From contig JACZQS010000009.1 of NCBI GenBank assembly GCA_022545625.1, positions 1 through 16,742 on the forward strand: 16,742 nucleotides of DNA, in the 5' to 3' direction. The notes under the pieces were generated by a model. That model did no database searches. It was not told the DNA's origin and worked only from the letters and a program-made list of their open reading frames with translations. How positions within the stretch are numbered: position 1 is the stretch's first letter; each line of letters begins with the position of its first letter. Below, in pieces: positions 7,243-15,240 of the stretch. The DNA is from Pseudomonadota bacterium. Lineage in GTDB: Bacteria; Pseudomonadota; Gammaproteobacteria; GCA-001735895. A program made the position numbers and the translations under genes.

Positions 7243-8993
7243 TACATTTTGGCGGGCGCTGATACACCCAGTAACCCGAGTCCATTACTCATCACCTGTC
7301 CCACCGCACTCGCCAGCGCCACGCGGGCGTCACGCAATTCGACATCGTCAACAATGAATTGATGGGCGTTATACCAGGAGTGAAACTGGTTAGCGAGGTC
7401 GCGTAGGTATTTCACCACGATATGTGGTTCGCGGCGCATTGCTGCTCTAAGCACCCGCTCCGGATAGAGACCGATCTGTTTGATTATGTGCTGCTCGTGG
7501 CTATTGTCGAGCCGGTTCAAATTAGCTTTTCCCAGTGACAGTTTCAATCCTCTATCTTCGCATTGGCGTTTGACGCTGCAAATGCGCGCATGGGCATATT
7601 GCAGGTAGTATACCGGGTTATCGGCCGATTCATCACGCGCCAGGTCGAGGTCAAAATTCATGTGCTGGTCGGGCTTGCGCATCACGTAAAAGAACCGCGC
7701 CGCATCCAGTCCGACGTCTTCACGCAACTGTTTCAAGGTGACAAATTCACCGGAGCGTGTCGACATTGAAACCTTCTCACCATTTTCAAATAAATTGGCG
7801 AACTGTACCAGTAGTATTTCAAGCCGCTCGGCATCGTAGCCTAAAGCGGTTAACGATGCTTTGACCCGTGTAATATAACCATGATGATCCGCGCCCCAGA
7901 TATTGATCACGCGGTCAAAACCGCGGTCAAATTTATTCATATGGTAAGCGATATCAGAGGCGAAATAAGTGGTTTGTCCGTTCTCACGTTTGACCACGCG
8001 ATCCTTTTCATCACCGAAATCAGTGGAGCGAAACCAGATGGCGCCATCCTTATTGTAGGTATGGCCATTCTCGGTCAGGCGTTGAATAGCGCTTTCAATA
8101 TGGCCGTTTTCGGACAGTGAACGCTCTGAAAACCAATCGTCAAAATCTACACCAAAGGCGTGTAGATCATTACGAATTACATCGACCAGGGTTTCCAGGG
8201 CCTGGTCGAAGATAATACGATAGCCATCTTCACCGAGTAATGATCGGGCGTTTACGATCAGGTCGTCGATGTGTTTTTCCTTGTCGCCCGCGGGTGCGTC
8301 GGCGCGGACGTTTTTCATCAGTTGCTGCTGGCTAACCTGGAACCGATCGCCGTGCTGACGATGCACAGTCGCGGCAATATCCCAGATATAATCACCCTGG
8401 TAACCATTGCTGGGGAATTCAATTTCGACACCGCAGAGTTCCAGATAGCGCAACCAGGTCGATGTGCCAAGTATATCCATTTGACGCCCGGCATCGTTGA
8501 CATAGTATTCGGTTTGCACTTCGTAGCCGACACAGCGCAAAATATTCGCCAGCGTCGCACCCGAGGCAGCTCCACGACCATGGCCGACATGCAACGGCCC
8601 AGTGGGATTGGCGGACACAAATTCAACCTGTATTTTCTCGCCGTTGCCGTAATCGCTGGCACCGAATGTTTCGCCCTGCTGCAATACGTCATTAATTACC
8701 GAGTGGTTGGCAACGCTTGCAACGAAGAAATTAATGAATCCCGGCCCCGCCACTTCAACTTTTTCGATGGCTTCGTGCGTACCCAGTTGCGCCACTATCA
8801 GATCGGCCAGTTCACGCGGTGGTTTTCCTGCTGCCTTTGCCAGCATCATCGCTATATTGCTGGCAAAATCACCCTGGCTGCGATCCTTGCTGGAGGTCAC
8901 CTGGATATCGGTCTGGAGATTCGTCGGCAGGACGTCTGACTGTTGTAAGTCGGCAAGCGCCTGCGCGATCAGATCTTGGATGGTTTGCTTCAA
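7242..8993 (-). CDS. argS: Arginyl-tRNA synthetase
   Basis: 583 residues, full length for a class Ia arginyl-tRNA synthetase, which charges tRNA-Arg with arginine in the cytosol. The N-terminal Add-1 domain is at about 1-110. The HIGH motif appears as H-V-G-H-G (135-139) in F-V-S-A-N-P-T-G-P-L-H-V-G-H. The KMSKS loop is the degenerate V-S-M-S-T-R-S-G (408-415) that is normal for many ArgS. W-G-A-D-H-H-G-Y (366-373) and Y-Y-L-Q-Y-A-H-A-R (462-470) are also family marks. The protein ends in G-L-G-L-L-G-V-S-A-P-A-K-M, the variant of the usual L-G-V-x-x-P-x-x-M tail. The start is TTG at 8993: an in-frame TAA lies two codons upstream, so no earlier start exists. The next gene downstream is the SPOR protein, overlapping by one base. 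Confidence 0.98.
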   Translation of the reverse strand: MKQTIQDLIAQALADLQQSDVLPTNLQTDIQVTSSKDRSQGDFASNIAMMLAKAAGKPPRELADLIVAQLGTHEAIEKVEVAGPGFINFFVASVANHSVINDVLQQGETFGASDYGNGEKIQVEFVSANPTGPLHVGHGRGAASGATLANILRCVGYEVQTEYYVNDAGRQMDILGTSTWLRYLELCGVEIEFPSNGYQGDYIWDIAATVHRQHGDRFQVSQQQLMKNVRADAPAGDKEKHIDDLIVNARSLLGEDGYRIIFDQALETLVDVIRNDLHAFGVDFDDWFSERSLSENGHIESAIQRLTENGHTYNKDGAIWFRSTDFGDEKDRVVKRENGQTTYFASDIAYHMNKFDRGFDRVINIWGADHHGYITRVKASLTALGYDAERLEILLVQFANLFENGEKVSMSTRSGEFVTLKQLREDVGLDAARFFYVMRKPDQHMNFDLDLARDESADNPVYYLQYAHARICSVKRQCEDRGLKLSLGKANLNRLDNSHEQHIIKQIGLYPERVLRAAMRREPHIVVKYLRDLANQFHSWYNAHQFIVDDVELRDARVALASAVGQVMSNGLGLLGVSAPAKM

Positions 8994-9033
8994 AAATTAA
9001 TAACCCGTGCTGCGGAAAAAAGCGAACCGAGAT

Positions 9034-9049
9034 TCTACATGTATGTAGA
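9034..9049. promoter_or_regulatory. Palindrome upstream of argS
   Basis: TCTACAT (9034-9040) and ATGTAGA (9043-9049) form a perfect 7-base inverted repeat around two bases. On the minus strand it overlaps TAGAAT, a five-of-six match to a -10 box, about 40 bases before the argS TTG. It could be an operator or a hairpin in the leader; no named regulator fits. Confidence 0.3.
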
Positions 9050-9098
9050 CAGGGACTAAAGCGAAAACAAGTTGACTATCCACTAAAGGGTAGCCTGG

Positions 9099-9131
9099 CC
9101 CGGACATTTCATGAATGTACTCGCGTCCGGG
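9099..9131 (-). terminator. Hairpin directly after the priA stop codon
   Basis: CCCGGAC (9099-9105) pairs with GTCCGGG (9125-9131). The pair ends one base from the priA stop codon. An inner ACATT/AATGT pair could extend the fold. There is no T run in the minus-strand direction, so it may be a transcript-stabilising or pausing hairpin rather than a strong terminator. Confidence 0.4.
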
Positions 9132-11336
9132 TTAGAGGTCTAGAGCATCGACGTCGACTACCCATTTCACCTTCTGTGTGCTTTTTATCGACTCAATTGC
9201 TGGCATCGATTCACGTAACACGCTACGCAACTTGTGAGTATCGGGGCCTATCAGGCATAGTTGTGCGCGATAACGACCGATGCGGCGCGTCATTAATGCC
9301 GGAATCGGACCGATACATTTCACCTGGTGGCGGGTCGTACTGGCCGCTAAACAGTGTTTGATCTCGTCGAGCTTTTCAGTTGCCTGCCGAAGACTCAATG
9401 CATCGGCCCTAAACATGACCACGCGCGCATAGGGTGGAAAGCCCAGCATCTTGCGTTCCCTGGTGATGGTATCGGCGATTTTTCGATAATCCTGATTTGC
9501 CAACGCCTGCATTAACGGATGGTCCGGGAAATCTGTCTGCAGGTAGGCCTCGCCCGCCTGGTCACCTCTGCCTGATCGTCCCGAAACCTGAAATGCGGTT
9601 TGCACCAAACGTTCGCTGGCACGATAGGATGCGCTGAACAGGGCCTGGTCTGCATCGAGTATCGCGCTCATCGTTATCGCTGGATAATCGTGTCCCTTGG
9701 CAATCATCTGGGTGCCGATCAACAGGCAGGGTCCGCCCTGGCGTAGAGCTCCCATCTTTCGTGCAAAATCGTCGCGAGAGGTAATCGAGTCGCGGTCGAT
9801 GCGCAATACCGGATAATTCGGGAAACGCTTTTTCATGCCTTGCTCTAACTGTTCAGTTCCGATGCCGTAATGCCTGATATCGGTATTGTCGCATTCGCCA
9901 CAGGCAGAGGGCACTGGCTGGGCAAATCCACAGTGGTGACAAAGCAAACGATTCAATGACTGGTGCAGGGTTAACCTTGCATCGCAGTATCGGCAGATCG
10001 ACTGCCAACCACACTCGTGGCACATTATCACCGGGGCGAATCCGCGGCGGTTCAGGTACAGCAGTACCTGGTTATCTTGCCCCAGGTGATGGTCTATGCG
10101 TTGTAGCAGGTAAGGCGAGCAGCCATGTTCTTTTCTGACATTGCGGGTATCGATCAATTGAATCCTGGGGGGCTCATAACGCGTCGGTCGTTGCGACAGG
10201 CGATACCAGTAATAATGCTCGCGTTGGCAATTGTTCAAACTCTCCAGTGAAGGCGTGGCCGAGCCGAGCAGGATAGGGATGTCGAGCATTTGTGCCCGTT
10301 TGATCGCCACGTCGCGCGCATGATAGCGAATGCCATCTTCCTGTTTATAGGAAGCATCGTGCTCTTCGTCAATAATAATTAACCCCAGGCGGGCGCTTTG
10401 CGAAAACAGGCTGGAGCGGGTACCCAGCATGATGGTTACCTCGCCCTGCCTAAATCGTTCCCAGGCCTCATATTGCTGCCGCTCGGTCAGGGCCGAATGC
10501 GATATCGCAAATTGTTCACCAAAGCGATGCCTTACGCGCTCTACCAGTTGCGAAGTGAGGCCGATTTCCGGAACCAGATAAATCACCTGCCTGTGCTGAT
10601 CCAACTGGTTTTGAATCAGACGAAAATATACCTCGGTCTTGCCACTACCAGTTATTCCATCCAGCAAATGAACTGAGAATCGACCGAAGTTGCTTTCCAT
10701 CTGGCTAAACGCATCCGCCTGTTCCCGGTTCAGTTCGGGAAGATTCTCCAGTGTGGTGGTGGTAGATTGTGGTTTCGACCATTCCCATCGAATGGCTTTC
10801 TTAGCTTCCAGGGATCGGACCAGTCCATGCCAGTTTGAATTGACAGCTTTTAATTGCGATGCATTAAGTCCACAACTGGACTGCTCAATAGCCAGTAGTA
10901 TCTGGTGCTGTCGAGGTGAACGCTTTTCTATCGTCTCGCGCAACTCCAGCTCGAGCGTATTGGCGCGCCAGTATTTTACCCTGACTGGTTTTTCGTGCCT
11001 GGCTGTTCTTAAATACCTCGGCAGGCACTGGAACAGGACCTCGCCAATCGGCTGCAAATAATAGTCGGACATCCACGTCGCCAACGCAATCAGGTGCTCC
11101 GATAATACCGGCAATTGGTCAAGACATTCATCTGCCGCTTTTATCCGATCGCGCTGCACACTGGCTGAATTATGGGTCGCCAACAACAGGCCAGTTCTGG
11201 ACCCCTGCCCGAATGGCAGGCGATACCGGGTACCCACCAGGACCTGCTGGTGCTCTTCGATTGAATAGTCAAATACCCGGTACAACGGGATCGCGATTGC
11301 AAACGATGCAAAACAGTTTAACGATTTACCTGGCAA
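9132..11336 (-). CDS. priA: Primosomal protein N' (replication restart DNA helicase PriA)
   Basis: 734 residues, full length for PriA, the superfamily 2 3'-to-5' helicase that reloads the replisome at stalled forks. The N-terminal 3'-DNA-end binding domain is at about 8-105. The ATPase has Walker A G-I-T-G-S-G-K-T-E (227-235, K233), the DEAH-type box D-E-E-H-D (323-327), motif III G-S-A-T-P-S (358-363) and motif VI Q-V-S-G-R-S-G-R (583-590). Eight cysteines at 439, 442, 448, 451, 466, 469, 479 and 482 make the two zinc knuckles. The start is TTG at 11336; no ATG or GTG occurs between it and the in-frame TGA at 11364-11366. It is followed at 138 bases by argS. It borders the DnaA-box intergenic region, from which it is transcribed away. 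Confidence 0.97.
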   Translation of the reverse strand: MPGKSLNCFASFAIAIPLYRVFDYSIEEHQQVLVGTRYRLPFGQGSRTGLLLATHNSASVQRDRIKAADECLDQLPVLSEHLIALATWMSDYYLQPIGEVLFQCLPRYLRTARHEKPVRVKYWRANTLELELRETIEKRSPRQHQILLAIEQSSCGLNASQLKAVNSNWHGLVRSLEAKKAIRWEWSKPQSTTTTLENLPELNREQADAFSQMESNFGRFSVHLLDGITGSGKTEVYFRLIQNQLDQHRQVIYLVPEIGLTSQLVERVRHRFGEQFAISHSALTERQQYEAWERFRQGEVTIMLGTRSSLFSQSARLGLIIIDEEHDASYKQEDGIRYHARDVAIKRAQMLDIPILLGSATPSLESLNNCQREHYYWYRLSQRPTRYEPPRIQLIDTRNVRKEHGCSPYLLQRIDHHLGQDNQVLLYLNRRGFAPVIMCHECGWQSICRYCDARLTLHQSLNRLLCHHCGFAQPVPSACGECDNTDIRHYGIGTEQLEQGMKKRFPNYPVLRIDRDSITSRDDFARKMGALRQGGPCLLIGTQMIAKGHDYPAITMSAILDADQALFSASYRASERLVQTAFQVSGRSGRGDQAGEAYLQTDFPDHPLMQALANQDYRKIADTITRERKMLGFPPYARVVMFRADALSLRQATEKLDEIKHCLAASTTRHQVKCIGPIPALMTRRIGRYRAQLCLIGPDTHKLRSVLRESMPAIESIKSTQKVKWVVDVDALDL

Positions 11337-11543
11337 TTCCGAAAACCTGTATCGAAAATGTAATCATACTTGATCCCCCCATCTACCACAGTAGAACTGG
11401 TACCGGATTTGACTGGTTATTGGATAATTCTGGGTAGCTTCCAGGCCACCCTGACAACATCCGAAGTGTGCAGTTAGAACAAACTGTTAAAGATATTTCT
11501 AGTGTTGTGGGGCTAACTTATTAAAAAATCTGAATAATTTGAG

Positions 11544-11566
11544 TTATCCACAATTCCTGTGGATAA
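11544..11566. promoter_or_regulatory. Two perfect DnaA boxes in inverted orientation
   Basis: TTATCCACA (11544-11552) and its exact complement-orientation copy TGTGGATAA (11558-11566) are separated by five bases (ATTCC). Both are full matches to the high-affinity DnaA box. An AT-rich run (11519-11540) lies just left of the pair. Confidence 0.75.
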
Positions 11567-11665
11567 GTCTGTGCATAGAATGTCTGAAATCTGCTGCAAG
11601 CCGCATCATGCCTCACTATCGATTAAATTGCTCACTATTCCATCGATTTAGTATTTTACATTTAA

Positions 11666-11678
11666 AATCAATTACTTA
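11666..11678 (+). promoter_or_regulatory. IHF consensus match
   Basis: AATCAATTACTTA fits WATCAANNNNTTR at every defined position, about 100 bases right of the DnaA boxes. Chance matches are fairly common in AT-rich DNA. Confidence 0.4.
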
Positions 11679-11924
11679 TAGATTTGGTACAAAATTGGAA
11701 CAGTCATCTCGCGAGGTTCATCACCACCATCTTATCGATCACGATCTGGTGTGTATATCTTTTTTTGTCAAGGCATTTTTCGCCCAAATTTGATGATTAT
11801 TTTTTATTGATCACAGAATACACATTGATTTTATAAATTTCGTAACCAAATTCCTGGCACGCAACCCGACCGTGACAAGCGCAACCCGCGGCATTAAACT
11901 AAGCCCTTTTTTACACCCACTCCG

Positions 11925-12902
11925 ATGCCTTTGAAAACTGCGGTTTTGCTGAGCAATCTCGGGACACCCGATAGCCTCGACAGGGCTGCAGTAAAGCGAT
12001 TTTTGAAGCAGTTTCTATCTGACCGGCGCGTGGTCGAGATGCCCCGGCTACCCTGGTGGTTGATACTGAATGGTATCATATTGCCAATTCGCAGCGGTAA
12101 AACGCTGCAGGCTTACCAGCGCATATGGACCGACGAGGGCTCGCCTTTGATGGCTTACTCGTTGCGACAGCAATCGGCCTTACAACAAAAACTGGGCAGC
12201 GCAGTTCCGGTAGCACTGGCGATGCGATATGGCAAGCCTTCGTTCAAAACAGTCGTCGATAAGTTAATCCAATCAGGCCTGGAACGACTCATCGTGTTAC
12301 CGCTATACCCGCAGAATTCGGCAACCACCACGGCGACAACCTTTTACCATCTCGCCCACACATTGGCTGCTACGCGTCATTTACCATCGATCCATTTTAT
12401 CGACAGTTACTACCGGCACCCGGCCTATATCGAGGCGCTTGCAGATTCGGTTCAGGCCCATTGGAAAAATTTCACGCAGCAGAATCATCTGCTGATGTCG
12501 TTTCATGGCCTGCCGCAAGTCAATGTCGATCGCGGCGACCCCTACTACGATCAATGTCAAAAAACCGCCAACCTGCTGGCAGACCAACTTGGACTCGAGG
12601 AATCACACTGGTCACTATGCTTCCAGTCCCGATTTGGCAAACAGGCCTGGCTAAAGCCCTACACATCAGAAGTATTGAGAGACCTCGCAGTAAACGGTAG
12701 CAAGGCAGTCGATATCATTTGCCCGGGATTTTCAGCCGATTGCCTCGAGACCCTCGACGAAATAGAAATTGAGTACCACGATTTGTTTATCCAGCAAGGT
12801 GGCGAGCAGTTTAATTACATTGCCGCGCTGAACGACGATGACATGCACATTGAGATGATGCGCACTTTGCTTGGGCCTTATTTACCTGCCAACCAGGATT
12901 AG
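11925..12902 (+). CDS. hemH: Ferrochelatase
   Basis: 325 residues, normal for proteobacterial ferrochelatase, which inserts Fe2+ into protoporphyrin IX in the last step of protoheme synthesis. It starts with the family block A-V-L-L-S-N-L-G-T-P-D (6-16). The metal-inserting His is H194 in S-F-H-G-L-P (192-197) and the partner Glu is E275 in D-C-L-E-T-L-D-E-I (272-280). Q-S-R-F-G-K-Q-A-W-L (234-243) and L-P-L-Y-P-Q (125-130) are also conserved. The start ATG at 11925 fits the family N-terminus, but no ribosome site is seen upstream. It is the first gene to the right of the DnaA-box gap. The sbmA start follows 120 bases after its stop, so the two may or may not share a transcript. Confidence 0.97.
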   Translation: MPLKTAVLLSNLGTPDSLDRAAVKRFLKQFLSDRRVVEMPRLPWWLILNGIILPIRSGKTLQAYQRIWTDEGSPLMAYSLRQQSALQQKLGSAVPVALAMRYGKPSFKTVVDKLIQSGLERLIVLPLYPQNSATTTATTFYHLAHTLAATRHLPSIHFIDSYYRHPAYIEALADSVQAHWKNFTQQNHLLMSFHGLPQVNVDRGDPYYDQCQKTANLLADQLGLEESHWSLCFQSRFGKQAWLKPYTSEVLRDLAVNGSKAVDIICPGFSADCLETLDEIEIEYHDLFIQQGGEQFNYIAALNDDDMHIEMMRTLLGPYLPANQD

Positions 12903-13022
12903 ACGGGGATGTTAAGCTAGAATACTGGCGTTACCTGTAAATATATACCCCACTGAATCTATCCTAGCCCGCGATGTCTACAAACACGATTGCTCCACAA
13001 CCTAAATAAAGAGTTCTTAATT

Positions 13023-14324
13023 ATGTTTAAATCTTTCTTTCCGAACCCCAGGATATTCTTCACTTCTGTCGTCGTTTATTCTGCCATTTGCAGTTCTATC
13101 TGGTATGGGTTCAATGAGCAGATTGGTGCGTTTTTTGGCCTTAATCTTGAATCATCGGAACCTGTTATCGGTTTGGGGCATTTTGTTACAGACTCGTTTT
13201 TACTGTTCTATCTATACTACATTGTTAGCGCCGGCCTATTCGCAGCATTCTGGTTCAAGGTCGCAAAACACCCGTGGCAGTTGTGGTCAATCCTCGGCTC
13301 GGTGTTTATTTTATTTTCCACCTACTTTTCGGTGCAGGTATCGGTTGCGATCAATAACTGGCGCCGACCTTTTTTTGACCTGGTGCAAAGTGCATTGGCG
13401 AATTCGCTGCAGCAATCGACAGAAAAAACCACTAGTGTCGCATCAGCCGAAACAATCGCGTCGGTTTCAAGTGAACTGTATGACCTCATTATTATATTTT
13501 CGGAGATCGCATTCCTGGCTATTTTTGTATTCGTAGTGACCCGATTTTTCGTCAGCCACTTTGTGTTCCGCTGGCGTACCGCGATGAATAATTACTATAC
13601 CTCGCAGTGGGAACAGGTTCGGCATGTCGAGGGTGCATCCCAGCGCGTACAGGAAGACACCATGCGGTTTGCGGGAATTATGGAGAGTCTGGGCGTCTCT
13701 ATTGTTGACGCGGTGATGACTCTATTCGCTTTTCTACCTGTACTCTGGTCACTTTCACAATATGTCAAAGAGTTACCTATTGTCGGGGAAATTGCTCATC
13801 CCCTGTTTGTTGCCTCACTGGTATGGTCAGTTTTTGGCACAGGTTTGTTAGCAATAGTCGGTATAAAATTGCCGGGCCTGGAATTTAAAAATCAACGCGT
13901 AGAGGCAGCTTTTCGCAAAGAGCTGGTCTTAGGTGAAGTAGACTCTTCAGGTGAAGTGGATCCTTTGCGTGCCCGACCCGCGACGCTGAAGGAATTATTT
14001 GCAAATGTGCGTAGAAACTACTTCCGCTTATATTTCAACTATATGTATTTTAATGTGGCGCGTATGCTGTATTTGCAGGCCGACAATATTTTTGTTTATG
14101 TTCTTCTAATACCGACTATTGCCGTGGGTGCGATTACCTTTGGCATATTGCAGCAAATTCTGACCGCATTTAACCAGGTTTCCAACTCATTTCAATACCT
14201 GGTTAATTCCTGGACCACCATTGTTGAATTGCTGTCGGTCTACAAACGTTTGACTGCTTTCGAGTCAGCGATTAAACATGAGCCACTACCGGGACTCGAT
14301 GCGATACCGGCAGACGATTATTGA
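13023..14324 (+). CDS. sbmA: SbmA/BacA-family peptide antibiotic transporter
   Basis: 433 residues, an inner-membrane protein of the SbmA/BacA family. These proton-driven importers take up microcins, proline-rich antimicrobial peptides, bleomycin and related compounds. The resemblance to E. coli SbmA is close, from M-F-K-S-F-F-P through F-V-S-H-F-V-F-R-W-R-T-A-M-N (176-189), R-V-Q-E-D-T-M-R-F-A (208-217), G-I-K-L-P-G-L-E-F-K-N-Q-R-V-E-A-A (280-296) and the C-terminal Y-L-V-N-S-W-T-T (392-399). Hydrophobic segments occur at about 11-30, 56-80, 88-110, 152-176, 223-245, 259-280 and 355-380. There is no ABC ATPase domain, as expected for SbmA rather than for the longer fused relatives. An extra Ser/Thr/Ala-rich stretch (122-150) looks longer than in E. 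coli. The start ATG 13023 has AAAGAG about nine bases upstream; an in-frame TTG at 12990 lacks one. It is rather AT-rich at its start (21 G+C in 13021-13080). Confidence 0.96.
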   Translation: MFKSFFPNPRIFFTSVVVYSAICSSIWYGFNEQIGAFFGLNLESSEPVIGLGHFVTDSFLLFYLYYIVSAGLFAAFWFKVAKHPWQLWSILGSVFILFSTYFSVQVSVAINNWRRPFFDLVQSALANSLQQSTEKTTSVASAETIASVSSELYDLIIIFSEIAFLAIFVFVVTRFFVSHFVFRWRTAMNNYYTSQWEQVRHVEGASQRVQEDTMRFAGIMESLGVSIVDAVMTLFAFLPVLWSLSQYVKELPIVGEIAHPLFVASLVWSVFGTGLLAIVGIKLPGLEFKNQRVEAAFRKELVLGEVDSSGEVDPLRARPATLKELFANVRRNYFRLYFNYMYFNVARMLYLQADNIFVYVLLIPTIAVGAITFGILQQILTAFNQVSNSFQYLVNSWTTIVELLSVYKRLTAFESAIKHEPLPGLDAIPADDY

Positions 14325-14339
14325 TGCTTATATATTCTG

Positions 14340-15104
14340 ATGTGCCTGATCCTTTTTGCGCTACAACAACACGAAGACTACCCGTTGGTGGTGATCGCCA
14401 ATCGCGATGAGTATTACGCCCGCCCGACCCAGGCGGCACAATGGTGGCCGGATATGCCGGACATTTTCGCGGGACGTGATCTGGAGGCGCAGGGTACCTG
14501 GATGGGGGTTAACAGGAATGGTCGCTTTGCCGCGGTGACGAATGTACGCGAGCCCGGAAATGTGAGCCCGGCCAGATTATCTCGTGGAAATTTAACCCGC
14601 GAATATTTAGCCAGTAACGACCCAGCCGAAACCTTTTTAGAAAGCGTTGAATCAACTGCGGGTGACTATGCGGGATTCAATCTAATCGTTGGCGATAGCT
14701 CGGGATTATTTTTTTACTCGAACCGGCATCCGGGAATACGTTGCATCATGCCCGGCACCTACGGCGTTAGCAATGGTCTGTTCGATGAGGCCTGGCCCAA
14801 GCTAACCTCGGGCAAACTGGCACTCGCGGCTAGTGTAAAAACCGGTCTCGACAACGATGCCTTAATGCGAATACTCACCGACCATACTACCGCGGAAGAT
14901 GAAGCGCTGCCCGAAACCGGTGTACCGCTCGACATAGAACGTATGTTGTCGAGTCGGTTTATACGCTCTGACGACTATGGAACCCGGGCCTGTAGCATCG
15001 TTAAGTTTGACCGTCGGGGACAAATAACTTTTGTCGAGCAAAATTACAACAATGCTGGAGTAATGAACGACCTGGTTACCGAGGAAATTCAGATAATAAA
15101 ATAG
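14340..15104 (+). CDS. NRDE/TANGO2-family protein (possible heme trafficking)
   Basis: 254 residues, the full length of the NRDE (TANGO2-like) family. The N-terminal M-C-L-I puts a Cys at position 2, which would be exposed as an Ntn-hydrolase-like nucleophile. The name motif N-R-D-E is at 21-24 (N-R-D-E-Y-Y-A-R-P-T). Further family marks are G-T-W-M-G-V-N (52-58), T-N-V-R-E-P (67-72), S-R-G (81-83), G-F-N-L-I-V-G-D (112-119), G-V-S-N-G (142-146) and D-Y-G-T-R-A-C-S (212-219). Members of this family, including a bacterial one from Shewanella, have been reported to move heme out of the compartment where it is made. The gene starts 15 bases after the sbmA stop, so it is almost certainly co-transcribed with it, two genes after hemH. 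No ribosome site is visible; coupling to sbmA translation is plausible. Confidence 0.92.
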   Translation: MCLILFALQQHEDYPLVVIANRDEYYARPTQAAQWWPDMPDIFAGRDLEAQGTWMGVNRNGRFAAVTNVREPGNVSPARLSRGNLTREYLASNDPAETFLESVESTAGDYAGFNLIVGDSSGLFFYSNRHPGIRCIMPGTYGVSNGLFDEAWPKLTSGKLALAASVKTGLDNDALMRILTDHTTAEDEALPETGVPLDIERMLSSRFIRSDDYGTRACSIVKFDRRGQITFVEQNYNNAGVMNDLVTEEIQIIK

Positions 15105-15147
15105 CCCTGGATATGAGCGGGCAGATACTGTCGTACCCACGTAGGTC

Positions 15148-15195
15148 CCGTCATTCTCGCCTAAGAGATTCCGGGTCTAACGGCCGGAATGACGG
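15148..15195. repeat. Degenerate dispersed inverted repeat (GTCATTC...GAATGAC type)
   Basis: CCGTCATTC (15148-15156) is the exact inverted complement of GAATGACGG (15187-15195), with a 30-base middle. The termini match the ends of the short intergenic element with CGTCATTCCCGC ends that is scattered in many proteobacterial genomes; the middle here is altered. It separates the NRDE gene from the next gene set and may also stop transcription. Confidence 0.5.
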
Positions 15196-15240
15196 TTCTG
15201 TGTGTTGAAATTATGGAAATGCCAGCGTAGGCTGTGGTCT

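Larger units (their letters stand above)
11337..11924. promoter_or_regulatory. 588-base AT-rich divergent gap, candidate DnaA-controlled region or replication origin
   Basis: This stretch separates leftward priA from rightward hemH and has no convincing gene. It holds an inverted pair of perfect DnaA boxes (11544-11566) and weaker box-like 9-mers at 11419-11427, 11570-11578 and 11750-11758, each with two mismatches. It also has a full IHF consensus match (11666-11678), GATC sites at 11372, 11737, 11743 and 11809, and AT-rich tracts at about 11634-11700 and 11757-11850. A hairpin pairs 11432-11438 with 11445-11451. It must also carry the promoters of priA and hemH. The clustering is like a gammaproteobacterial oriC, but only two strong boxes are present and neither dnaA, dnaN, gidA nor mioC is nearby. 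Confidence 0.35.

Noticed and set aside
8271..8939. 222-codon open frame on the plus strand across argS
   Set aside because: It lies wholly opposite the argS catalytic region, which has every family motif; the frame has no domain and is a codon-use shadow.
11539..11793. 84-codon TTG-started frame in the priA-hemH gap
   Set aside because: It starts in the DnaA-box pair, has no ribosome site or domain, and its composition follows the AT-rich non-coding DNA.
12990..13022. Upstream TTG start for sbmA adding 11 residues
   Set aside because: The ATG at 13023 has a ribosome site and gives the M-F-K-S-F-F-P start shared with E. coli SbmA.
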